DNA of 64,000 bases. It comes from Anthostomella pinea. Its lineage: Eukaryota > Ascomycota > Sordariomycetes > Xylariales > Xylariaceae. Under the pieces are notes generated by a model. That model did not search any database and had not been told where the DNA came from. It saw only the letters and a list, made by a program, of their open reading frames with translations. The position numbers and the translations under genes are program-made. Location of the stretch: positions 744,001-808,000 of the forward strand of contig CAUWAG010000018.1 in assembly GCA_963556695.1 (NCBI GenBank). Direction: 5' to 3'. Below are positions 11,148 to 21,978 of the stretch, piece by piece; the first letter of the stretch is position 1; every line of letters starts with the position of its first letter.

Positions 11148-12088
11148 TTTCGTTTCTCTTGGGACTGGCTTTCTTTTGCCCGTCCGCAGAGACTTGGGTT
11201 CTTGTGGCTTTTGGCTACTGCGAGCTGTGGTTGTGTCATGGTGACACGATTGAGGGAGGTTGGCTCGATCTGCGTCCAGGGGATGTAGATCGAGGGAGCT
11301 AATTGAGTCTGATCATTGTAGTGCAGTGATCGGATGGGTTTGGTTATATTTTTCTGGTCTCGCTTTTTTGGCCTTTTGCTTTCTGGCTTGGTTGGGGTTT
11401 GGTTGTTTGCTGTCGTTGTTCTAGCCCTCGAGGCCTTGTTGGAGTTTTTGGTTGGTTTTGGTTTCTCGTTTCTTTGGGGCATTGAGGCATCACTGGATTT
11501 TGAGTATTTGGGTTGGGTCTCTGTTTCTTTCGTCTGATTTCGGGCGTTTTGGGGGGCGCCTACGGGCATTTGGCCATGTGGGCAGTTGGATTCGGTCATG
11601 TCATGGGCATGATCGAGGGAGGTTGCGACTCGGTCCGCATCCTGGAGATGTAGACCGAGGGAGTAGAGTTTTGACAATTCGCTGGATCGAACGGATCGTG
11701 TTGGACGATGCTTGTACATAGTATGAGAAACTAGTTAGATGGTTCCTTCGACTGGGAAGTCCCGTCGAGGGAGCCGAGCAGCGAAGTCGGACTCCTCACC
11801 TTCACGTGGTGCTGCTCGTAAGTAGGTCCGGAGATCTTGTCTCTTGGACCGAAACCGAGAGGGGAAGCGAATAGACGGAGGGCAGGTCGCCCCCTTAATG
11901 TTGCATGCTGGTATGGTCGTGTGATATGGTATCAATAAATTATAATCATCTCACTATTTGTGGCTATTCTAGGCTAAGAATATTGTGTGAAGATGAGAGA
12001 CAGACAAGTATATAGGCAGTATTATCAATCAGAAGCTACATCGCTAAACTCTCCGCCATGAAAATCCATCCCAAAAACTATCATCTCT
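11148..12088. other. Spacer with a short direct repeat
   Basis: A T- and G-rich stretch (about 11148-11570) carries long but low-complexity frames that I do not accept as genes. A box of about 54 bases (core CGAGGGAGGTTG...GATGTAGA-x-CGAGGGAG) occurs at 11247-11300 and again, diverged, at 11611-11664. The rest shows nothing recognisable. Confidence 0.45.
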
Positions 12089-13261
12089 TTACTTCATTGG
12101 CATGTCGGCACCCTGACCTGGAAGCTCCGTGAGCCCTATGACAAATTAGCATCGTATCCCTACTGACAAGCCTCTTCGAAACTTACATCCATCAGTCTCC
12201 TCACCGACCATCTCAGGGACGGTGCACTGGTTGGCAACGTCCATAGTCTGCTTCTCGAGGATCCCGCAGCCGTCGTAGAAGCACTCGGACTGGTTCATGG
12301 CGCGCTGGAGCGAGTCGTCCTTCCAGCCGAACAGATAATCGGCGTGAGTGCCATAACCCTTGGTGCCATTGAAGGACCACATGAAGGGGTTGGGAGCACC
12401 TTTCGGCCACATGTCGTTGAACTTGGTCGTGTCCCAGACGGTCTCGAGTGTCAGTTGGGGCACGCGGACGGGGTGGGAGGCCGGGCATGGGGGCGCGTTC
12501 TCGAAGCCGTCCTCCTCGATGGTGTTGTACATGTGAGACTGGTGGTCGGGACTGTCAACGTTCTTGCCGTCCCAGCATCTGGGATTGGTCAATGTGAGCT
12601 CATGTATCAGGGTGTATGGGCTACTGACGCCGGGAAGTGGTGAGAAGCGAAGATGCCACCTGGGCATGGCTCTGTAGGGAAGTCCGCCGTCTCCGGGCCT
12701 CGGTTGAGAGTGTTCACCAGGCATTGGAAGCGCAGGCCGGCGTGGGCCTTGGCCTGCTCCTCTGTGCTGGTGGTTGGGCTGCCGACTGTCATACGGAATC
12801 CCTAGAAAGCATCAGTATTGATACAGAGACGGGGCATCAGGCTGACTTACCTTTGGGAAGGCCGTGATGGGCTGCTGTTCCAGGCCATCCCTGCACAAGT
12901 CGTGCGGGGTGTAGTAGATGGTCATTCCCCCCTTGGTACCATTCGCGAGAGAGGTATTCTTGATGATCGGCACACGGTGGTAAGAGCCGTTCGTGGGGTG
13001 CTTGAAGTACAGCACAGGGGTCCAGTAGTTGGAGAGATCTTCAGACATCTCGCACGTGGTGCAGGTGGCTTCCGCTCCGATATCACCCGTCATGGTGACA
13101 TTGAAAGCATTGCCGCCAACGATCTGGTGAACATGCCTAGAGGGGTTTTGACCAGGGTTGACGATGGGGTCGAGGCGTTGGATGGTCAACTGTGAGCACG
13201 CAAAGCGAAGACCTGCGTAGGCTGGCGCAACAAGCGCAAGGGCGGCTATGAACGACTTCAT
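12089..13261 (-). CDS. Secreted DUF1996 protein
   Basis: Four exons on the minus strand, 13261-12851, 12801-12629, 12578-12187 and 12135-12089, giving 340 residues. The donors are GTAAGT, GTCAGT and GTAAGT, and all joins keep frame. The N-terminus MKSFIAALALVAPAYA is a signal peptide. The mature part starts LRFACSQLTIQRLDPIVNPG and continues with HVHQIVGGNAF. After the second join it gives the CWDGKN block with SPDHQSHM. These are hallmarks of the fungal DUF1996 family (PF09362), secreted proteins of unknown biochemical role found near plant or wood degradation genes. The conserved cysteines and the His-rich HVHQ box look intact, so the gene appears functional. A short C-terminal exon adds the LPGQGADMPMK tail. 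Confidence 0.88.
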
Positions 13262-15149
13262 CTCGGCGATGGACTGGCTTTGACGATAGAGATCCGATAG
13301 GCAGGAGGAGTGAAGGGGTGCGGCTAAGTGCCTTTTCGAGTCTTACAAGTGCAACCTCGTGTCCAGAGAAACCCCCGAGTCTTATACCAGTGCCCACAGC
13401 GCACGGGCCGAATAGACAGGAAGGGCCTCAACCATCATGATAGAGTCCTTCTGGGGTCTGGTATTTGTCGGTAGGCAAACATGATCCTGACCATGCATCA
13501 ACACCAAGGACATCATCGCCAAATGTAGGATGCTGGATGTGATCTGATTTCGGTAGCGCGCTACGCTGTCACCGTACGAATTCGGCGGTGCGAGATTAAG
13601 TACCTAAGTACGTAATTGCACAAGCGGTGAATCATGTTACAGGACCTTGATGGCTCAGGGCTAAGAACATGTTCGTCATTGCGCACATCTCAGGGGCTCT
13701 GTCATGAATATCACCAAGCTTCCCCAGGTCATTGAAAATAGAGCGGTCTGCCTGGTTACTGGTTGGGAAGGATCTAACATCGTGATCCTTGCCACACTGT
13801 GCATGGGGAACACTGCAAGGGGGACGCTGCAACGGGACAAACTTTAACGACCGGACGGGAGCCAAGAGGACGGCCAAGTCTACGGCATATGACATGTCAT
13901 ATCGATGAACTGGTGGCAATGCTGTCTGCCATTATGAGACTATATACTGAACCTCTGTTTCCATTAGTGTGACTGGGGTTTGTACTACCTTCATCGTATA
14001 TTAAATACACCGGCTTTCGACCCAAACTGCGCCGCGTTCAGAATCCGTTCGTCGCATATGTAGCACCGACCGACCGTAAACATGACGTCGTTGTCGACAT
14101 GATGAACCATCCCAAGTGATGAGATCCGGTGAATATTTGGGAGTGACCGACCATCCTGACCAATTGACCCATTTCACCTCGTGAAAAGCTGTACGCTACA
14201 TCGAAGCCCACTGACCATGACCCCTATCTTGGCACCTCCCCAGAGTCCTCAGTAGTGCTTCCTTGATTTTGCCTCTCCACCCAGTACATACCACGCTGCA
14301 CGGTATATGGAGACGCAGCGTTCTGAAGAAGATTTGAGCTCTCCAGAAACAGAAGCACCTGCCTACTTAGGTAAAACAAGGGAAACCGTTACCGCAGAGC
14401 AACTGCTGAAGATGTTTTCAGAGCAAAACACCAGCCAGCCCTGAGGAACTGAGATCTCCCTGGCTGCGTATGCAGGGATAGAGCAAAAAATGAGAAAGGA
14501 AGTAGGAAAAACAGAAACTTACAACACCGGGGATTCGCTGGTCGTCACCGACCCAACTACTACTAATCCGGCGGTATCAGGCTTATTTTAGGCAGAGCGG
14601 ACGGCATGCCATGTTCTTTTGATCCCATGGTCGTATGTAACAAAATGACTTCAATTTTGAGCTTATAAATGGGTTGTTGGACTGACTGTACTGATGTCGT
14701 GCTTTGTACTATCGTCAACCTCTTCATAGTAGTTTCCCAAGAAGGTAGTTGAACAACCTCCTCTGAACTCCTTAGAGTCTATCGTCTTGTGACTCGCAGG
14801 AGCCACAGAGAAACTTTCAATGAAGAAGGCATGTACCAGGAGTGTATACACCGCGTCACCATTGTATGAACGCCCCCCAGCATGTCACCGGAACCATGCC
14901 TGCAATTAGAAGCCCGACGTTACGCATTGACAGATGCGAGTAGAGAGTCACAATGCAAATACAGCATAACAACGGCTCCCCTTGACTATCGATATATCTA
15001 TAAATGCAGCGTGCCTTTCGTGCCCTATTCCCTCTACTCTCCACACCTCACCCTCGCCCTCGCCCAACACCAAGACGACAGCACCACCCCAAGTAACCAC
15101 GCAAGGAAACCGTATATCCTACCTTGTGCCGTTACGTCACGAACAAGTA
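13262..15149. other. Long intergenic spacer
   Basis: No supported gene. It contains the promoter of the DUF1996 gene at its left end. A clear TATAAA at 14999-15004 with pyrimidine-rich sequence after it points right, toward the small frame at 15150. Confidence 0.4.
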
Positions 15150-15236
15150 ATGATGGGCAACTGCTGCAGCACCGTCTATTGCACCAACGGTTGCACCGAC
15201 GACGACAACGACTCTTACACCAATGAGACGCGATGA
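15150..15236 (+). CDS. Candidate cysteine-rich micro-ORF (28 residues)
   Basis: ATG at 15150 opens 28 codons to a TGA at 15234-15236. Near its start it reads MGNCCSTVYC, then NGC and an acidic tail. A TATAAA lies about 150 bases upstream, followed by C/T-rich sequence such as often marks fungal transcription starts. Four cysteines in a tiny protein recall metallothionein-like peptides, and MGNCCS would fit N-terminal lipid modification, but there is no family match I can name. It may be chance. Confidence 0.2.
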   Translation: MMGNCCSTVYCTNGCTDDDNDSYTNETR

Positions 15237-15499
15237 ACTGAATAGGGGGAACACGGAGGTTAGGCCAAAGGATATGAAGCGCGGCTTAACACCTTGGAGG
15301 AAAACAGGACCTGCCCCTTTACCCGGCACATCAATGGCTGGATTGACTCTTGGACGGAACAAAAGCCAGATACGTCAAGTTGGCATGGTAAAAGTTTGAA
15401 AGCGGATATATAAGTACACTGGACAATGATGATATGCTTATCTATAACTAGGGACTGCATAATACATATGTATTCGTACACACCCAATCCCTACATAGG

Positions 15500-18322
15500 C
15501 TAGCCTCTAAACTCGGCTAAGCCCTCATCCTCCTCCAACATAGTAAGGAAAGAGAACGGCGTAAACATATGACCGGCGAACTCGGCATACTTCGATTGTG
15601 CCTCGACCCACTGCAGACGCAGAGAATGCAACTGAAAACTGTCAGCGAAGTGCAATAACCAAGCAGGACATCATAACTTACCATGGCACTGCAGCCTTCC
15701 ATGCAAATGAGAACGGCGCAGGAGAGGAAAAACCACAGGTAGAACATGGCAACGATCATGATAACACCAACGACGCCGCCCTTGGTGAGAGCACCGGCCA
15801 GAGTCATGTCCCATAGCACAACGCTAAGCTGTTGATGGGCAAGTGATAGGGCCCAGAGACGCAGGTAGGAGGCGGTGTGAGAAACACAGTTCAAGCAGAA
15901 TTCTGATACAGTGTTAACAGTAGTGGCAGGGGTCATGCGTTCAGTGTAGACTTACCGATGGTGTGAATAACCTGGTGGATCAGTTCCTCACTAAATTCGA
16001 ATTCTTCATGTTCTTCATCGTCGTCTCCACCGTGCGCAATCATAGCGACACCTTCGCCATCATCAGTGTCCACGCTGGGGCGACCGTTGCCTTCGATATG
16101 GCCATCCCCATCATCTTCATCAAGTGCTGAAACCCTCGAGTGTTCGCCTATACCACGGTAGCCCTTAGCACGAGCCCGGTTGTGCTCCCAACGTAGGTAG
16201 AACGGCTTCAAGAATAACAGGATGGGAACCTGAATGACAGCGAGCAAGAGTAGTATGACCTGGACAGTCGACTGGCCTTTGTATAGTTCTTGATCGATTG
16301 TGCCAGGCTGCAGGAACATGTAGATCAGCATGTTAAGCAGCGAAGGAGGCTGTTTCTCGATTGCAAGCCAATCGACGGACCATTTGTAGACGATGCATAT
16401 GACAAGGTAACCGAAGATGGACTGGAAGAAAATCATTCCGGGAACAAAGTTGCCCCAGATGTCGATGGGCTTCTTGAAGTGTCTCGCGTTCAAGTACGCA
16501 AGGCAAAGCGAGTAGGTCATGTGTACCCAACCCAGAATGATAGACATCTTCATCTTGTAGCTGTTGCTGAACAGGAGGTCGTTGTCGCTGCCGTGCCACA
16601 TCCAGTCGATACCAAATGGGTATCGGTAGTCACCCTTGAGTTTGGCTGTGAGAGGTTGACCCTGTTTCCATCCTTCAGGAACGTCCCATTCCCATTGCGA
16701 ATCGAACAGTGTCATTGACTTGGAGAAGACGTCGTTGTAGATGAGGCCGGTAAAAACCGAGAAAATGGCCATGACCAGGGCAATGTACCGACCATAGTAG
16801 ATCATGGCGAACAGCTCGAACGAGACCTTCTTCAGAGGCTTCTCCCAGTAAATCATCGCCAAGGAAGCCAACAGCATGATTAACGCGTGACCAAGGTCAC
16901 CGAACATGACAGCGAACAGGAAAGGAAAGGTAACGATGGCGGGTAGGGCAGGATTGATCTCCTGGTAAGTGGCCGTACCATAAGCATTGATGATAGTCTG
17001 GAAAGCCTCGGTAAATTTGTTGGTTTTCAAGTATGTCGGCGGTGTCTTGTTCGTTCTGATTTCATTGATAATGGACGGAACAGACAGACCAGCTCGGTTG
17101 GTCACATCCTGAAGCGTAGTTCGAATACGGGGTAAGTCGTTGGTGGGACACCAGGCCTCCGCAATCAGGGTACGTCGCTGTCGGTCAAACGAGAAGAGGT
17201 TCAGGGTTTGATAAGCAGCCTTCTCCTTGGTGATCAGGATCATCCAAGCTGCCAGCGACTGGGCGATTTGAGTCAGCTCTGCCTCGAGCGTCTGCTGGGT
17301 GTTTTGCAGGACGTTTTGAACATCGTTGAGGCGTGCGTTGACCTCGTGCATCTGATCTCGACGAAGATCGGTGTTCTCATCAACACTGTAAATCTCTGCC
17401 CCCATCGATTCCGAGATCTTGCGAATCTTGGCCAGGATTTCCTTGCCATGGGCAAAAATAACAAATACATTCTTGTTGATGGATTCGTTGGTAGCCGGGT
17501 CGACCAGCGGCTCGGGAATCTCAGACTGATTCATGTAGAGGTTACCACGCAGTGTTCTCCAGAGGATTCGCTCGAAAGCGGCAACACGGTCGCGGTTGAT
17601 GACTCCAGCAACAAAGCCGATGTTCATGCCAGAGAAAGAGCGTTCAACATCAGCAGCCTGGTTGTTGTGCTCAACGTCTTGGAGAAGAGGAGCATCGTCG
17701 TCCTCGGTCGAAGCCCGGATCTCCTCCACGTTGCCGTGAGCCCGGTCGAAGAAACCTCCAGCCTCCCGAAGCACCCATCGCCACTCGGTCAACTCGACCT
17801 CGCGCTTCTTCAACGTTTCGTAGCTGTCGTTGAGCTGGAAGATGCGCTGCTCGAGGCTTTGGCTACGTTCGGAAAGCTCGTCAATCTCGGTGGTAGTGGG
17901 TGGAGCGATGGTTTCGGCGTCCAGGTCGAGTCTTCGTAGAGGAATGTTGGACTTCTCCATTTGTGTATAGAAGTAGCCTAGCAAGTCAGAAACACTGTCA
18001 TGACACGTCATGCTAGTAACTACTTACGAAGCTGGCGTTCGACATTGTCAAGTCGCCGAATCTCCTGGGTAAAGGTTCGCTGAAACGCACTGACTTCGCT
18101 GTTGAGCTACAAGCTGTCAGCATTGCCACATGCGAGAGGCTGTTGAAGGCGGATGGGACGGAGGGACGGAGGGACGGAGGGACGGGAGCATACATCTCGG
18201 AACTGGACCAGTCCAAGCTCTCCCAACGCGTTGACGCATTCGCGACCGATCTCGTTGGATATGTACAGCTGCACCATACTCATGTCCGCCGAGCGGAACA
18301 TGGTCTGCTGTTGGGGAGCCAT
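15500..18322 (-). CDS. VPH1: V-type proton ATPase subunit a (100-116 kDa)
   Basis: Five exons: 18322-18194, 18106-18028, 17977-15956, 15902-15682 and 15631-15500. They give 860 residues, the usual length. The introns are 50-87 nt with GTATGC or GTAAGT donors, and all joins keep frame. The N-terminus [17 protein letters not shown] is the conserved V_ATPase_I start. A long cytosolic coiled-coil half follows, then the membrane half ([29 protein letters not shown]). The exon 3/4 join restores [20 protein letters not shown], with the essential proton-pathway arginine at residue 758. The protein anchors the V0 sector in vacuolar/Golgi membranes and forms the proton half-channels against the c-ring. 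The acidic loop before the last exons is usual. This is a housekeeping gene with no defects. Confidence 0.96.
18154..18186. repeat. GGGACGGA octamer microsatellite in VPH1 intron 1
   Basis: About four head-to-tail copies of GGGACGGA lie inside the first intron of the V-ATPase gene. They do not touch the splice sites. Confidence 0.8.
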
Positions 18323-19023
18323 GGCGATGGTGTTGGCTCCAAGGTCGGGCGGTCGGGCGGTTGTGTCGATGGTGACGGAGAGGTGAGAGTTGGACAGGAG
18401 CTTGACCAAGCTTGAAATGAAACGTCGTCGCCTTTCCCGCCACACGCGCTTATTTTGGGCAAGTGCCTGCGTGGCTCCAACAACGAGCCGTAATGTGGCG
18501 CACGCGGCTGCCCCACTCCACAGTGGTTCGATACATCCATATAGCGGATACGACAATGCTCATATGCGGCTATGAGATAATTCGCTTTTGACGGCTGATA
18601 AACAAGAAGCTGTCTCATTGCACGTCATTTGTGCTGTTCCGAAGGCAGGCAGCTTCTTGACTGGGGCTCATCAATTTTGCAACCAAAATTCAAGACACCC
18701 CTTGGTTAGAGCCTGGCATACTACCTATCAACAACGAACCTACCTCGTCTGGTAGAACAGTGCACGAAGCAGATACACTCATCGAGACAGTCAATCGAGA
18801 GCAGCATAGCAAGATTTCGAAAAGACCACATCAGTAGCAACAAACTCATCCGTGTACAATTTGAATGAGCGGACAGTACATAACTACTCTACATGTACCA
18901 ATGGTTCCCAGACAGACCAAACGAGATATCCTGCGCACCTATTCCCCTAGCGTTTGCTTGACCCTTCCAGCATGTACGCTTCTCAAAGCCATTGCGGTAG
19001 ACCCTAGGATTCGACACCGGGCT
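18323..19023. other. Spacer between two minus-strand genes
   Basis: It holds the VPH1 promoter region and the 3' flank of the next minus-strand gene. No other feature is supported. Confidence 0.4.
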
Positions 19024-20624
19024 TCAGTAGCTTTCAACCTCGGTGTAACTTGCCCCGTTACTGAATCCATTTTCCTTGTAGGAGGGGCTATCACCTCCAG
19101 CCAACGTTCTCACCGAGACGTTATCATCAGCGCGGTAGACGCGAGTCGCAGTGTGGCCATCCTTCTCTCTGTCCTGCGCCACGGCACGGTCCCAAGCCTG
19201 CTGAGCCTGATCGATGTCGTCCACGAGGGAAGGGGCGCCCTCATTGCGTCCGAACTCGAAGCGGTAGATCTCGGTGCCGTCCGGTCGCTTCTCGATCTCG
19301 CGCTTGACCTTGTAGCCCAGCTGTCCGAGTTCTCGGATGATGATGGCGGATCCTACCATGATGCTCGCGATGGCTGCTGCAGCGCCTGGGCTCAGATACG
19401 CTTTGAATGCGTACATGCCCGGGATGAGGCTTCGTCTTCCGCCATTCTGCATTTTGGTCTCAAGCAGTTGCTTGAGACGTGTACTGATCAAGGGAATTGA
19501 CTGTCAGCAAACATGGAACTTCACGACGGCCTTCATTTTGCAACACTCACATTTCGGCTTCGATTTCCCCGCGTGCCCTGTCGTTGTCTCCAATGCGCGC
19601 AAGGCCTCCCCGACCAGGGATGCCAGCACTGCCAGCACTGCCAGCAGATGGCGCAGCAGCGTCGAAACCCATGAGACCCAACGCCCCCGAATCCATGCCC
19701 ATCAACCCCATCCAGGAGGCCTGGGAATGGTACTTGACATTCCAACTGCCTCCGTCGGTGTACTCAACCTCGGCGCCAAAGGCCTTGTTGGCCGAGAAGT
19801 CGATGACGCCAGACTGGCTGCACCAGGTCTGGTAATCGAGGATCTGACCCTGGAGACTGTCGCACTGGGCCACGTAGTACTTCATGACGGGCTTCATCCG
19901 GACGAAAGCCTTGGGTGCGGCAATGGTCTTGTCTCATGTCAGCTGGTAGCCCCAAAATCCAACAGAGTCCGTGAAGCTCACAGTGAAAGTCGGCACAACT
20001 TGGCCAGTGGTGGCGTCGACTTGGCCCATTCCGACAAGGAAGTTGTCAGCCCTGGAAAACGGGCCGCCGCTTTGGCCAGACTCGATGGCGAAGTTTGAAT
20101 CAACGCACACGGCGTCACGGGTCTCTGCCCCCAGGTTCGGGACCCCTTGGTCGTTGAACATCTGGAAAAGACCTTGAGGAGGAACCGTTAGACCTTGCGC
20201 ACAATCTCTTGAGCAAAGACATGGAGTACTCACTGCCTGGAGAACTGGCAGATCCCAGGATGGCCGGCCTGAATACACCACCGGTGACTGAAACACCAGG
20301 CGCTGGAGAAACCGGCGGCTGGCCAGTGTCTGCGTCGACATGTCAGCTCTCATATCTCCGAATCTCATGGGGGCCACAAGGCTCACAGGCGTAGAACTCC
20401 TTGGTGAAGGAGATGTCAGCACGACCAGTGTTGACCACGCGCTTCTGGATCCACACGTTGGTGTAGACATCCTTGGCCGAGTTGGTGTTCAGCTTGGGAG
20501 GCTCGCTGAAGAAGCAGAAGTTGAGCGTTGCGCCATTGGTGTTCTTGAGAACGATGCTGTTGCGAGCAAGTCAGTCGTGTCTGCTGTGTCTGGAAGACCT
20601 GGCTTACCGGTATTGGTTCGACAT
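19024..20624 (-). CDS. Six-exon protein of unknown function
   Basis: Exons 20624-20608, 20556-20387, 20329-20234, 20172-19982, 19927-19551 and 19483-19024 join in frame to 436 residues. The first exon is only 17 nt (MSNQY plus part of a codon). The protein begins RIVLKNTNGATLNFCFFSEP and VYTNVWIQKRVVNTGRADIS, a style seen in small uncharacterised fungal proteins with repeated beta strands. It then has VCVDSNFAIESGQ, MKYYVAQCDSLQG, a Gly/Ala-rich linker and one hydrophobic helix (AAAAIASIMVGSAIII). It has no signal peptide. Introns 3 and 4 need AAG acceptors. Intron 3 has a good CTAAC branch site, and intron 4 (54 nt) removes an in-frame TGA at 19934-19936. Without these two introns the locus would be broken. 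Function unknown. Confidence 0.6.
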
Positions 20625-21978
20625 TGTGACTGGGTGTCCGGTGGAGTGAAATCGAGTCTGCGATTCCGAACTGCTCTTGATGGACTGGGTGCAGAAGAGT
20701 TTATCAGAGAGGATGATCGAGGTGGGCTTGCAGTCTGATGAGAAGTTGGTAGGATGGTGAAGAGAAAGACCAAGGGGGAAAACTGTCCAGTGCCTCATGG
20801 GGGCATTTATACTGCTTCCTCGACCCTTCCTGAGTGTTCACCGCCAGCTGGAGGTAAACCTCCCCTGCCCACCTGAACTGCGTGGTGTACCAAATACAAT
20901 AGTCCGACTCTTTTAGCTCGTCTTCTCAGTCTCAGAAACCGATGATAGGAAATGATAAGCCGCGGGTCCCAGGATCACCGACGATAGTTCGCGTCGACCC
21001 CGGGCCTCCTTCTGGCCGAAATTGCTTCACCACGATGTCTCCAGCATCCATGAGAGCGTTAACTCCTGGAGTCGTGACCTCGGTTCAGATCTTGCCATCG
21101 AGCAGTCCTCGCACCCATACTCGGAACTTCTACTCCGCACAAGCGGAAGTGACTGGGTTCTGGCCGTCGCGAGGTTGAGTTCGGTCCCACTCCAGACCGA
21201 GCAAAACAACTATCAACTCAGCGCTCACGGAGAACGGAAGAGTGTACACTCTGGGTTATCATCTCCATACATGGCGTCGACTGGAAGAGCTGAGTCATTC
21301 GATTTTGGCTTAGCTCAGCTTCAGGTGACGACTTGCTGTCCCTTTTGGACAACCATATCGTTCTCTGGAGTCCGGTCTGGACCATCATCCATGAAGGAAG
21401 TGGTATCGACGTCAGAGTGACGGATCCGGAACATGTTACGTTTTCAGCGCTGAAAATATTGGACTGGGGTCCTAGTGAATGTCACATGGGGTCGTAGCTG
21501 TCTTGATTGGGCCACACGCTTATGCAGGGGTGCATGTTCAGCTGCTGGACGCATCTTCAACGGTGCCAATCACGGCTTCTTTCATCCCATGGTATTTGAA
21601 GCAGCGTCGATCACAGGTGCGAGGCTCAAAATGCATGCTCTGCTCAGATCACGCGAGGCCTGTAGAGATATGGCGGCACTGGAACGCTCCGGCAACAGTT
21701 GCGCCATGCAACATGAGTCGTGACTGTTTGCGTTCAGCTCTGAGCCATGCTCACAAAACACCAGACACCCCCGGAACACCATACGCGTGCTGGTTACGAA
21801 GCAACTGCGAGGCCTTCCCGTTAAAAGGGGGCCCAAGGTCGGAAAGGACTCAAAAGCCCACGACATGACTACATGTCCCCGCAAAGCACCACCCATCTCC
21901 CACAAGCACTGCAAAGACTCTATCGAGAACACTTACCAGTATCCCTACACTGACTTCTAGTCTCTAACAGCCTGAACT
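20625..21978. other. Divergent intergenic spacer
   Basis: It separates a minus-strand gene from the plus-strand protease and should hold both promoters. Open frames here are short and on both strands. Nothing else is recognised. Confidence 0.45.

Noticed and set aside
10961..11719. 252-codon minus-strand frame, Lys/Thr/Asn-rich
   Set aside because: It lies opposite a T/G-rich spacer, has low-complexity composition and no domain, and overlaps the likely extension of the plus-strand gene.
17208..17939. 243-codon plus-strand frame
   Set aside because: Antisense shadow of the V-ATPase subunit a exon 3.
19934..19936. In-frame TGA read as a pseudogene lesion
   Set aside because: It falls inside a plausible 54-nt intron with GTGAGC donor and GCTGACA branch site, so a lesion is not required.
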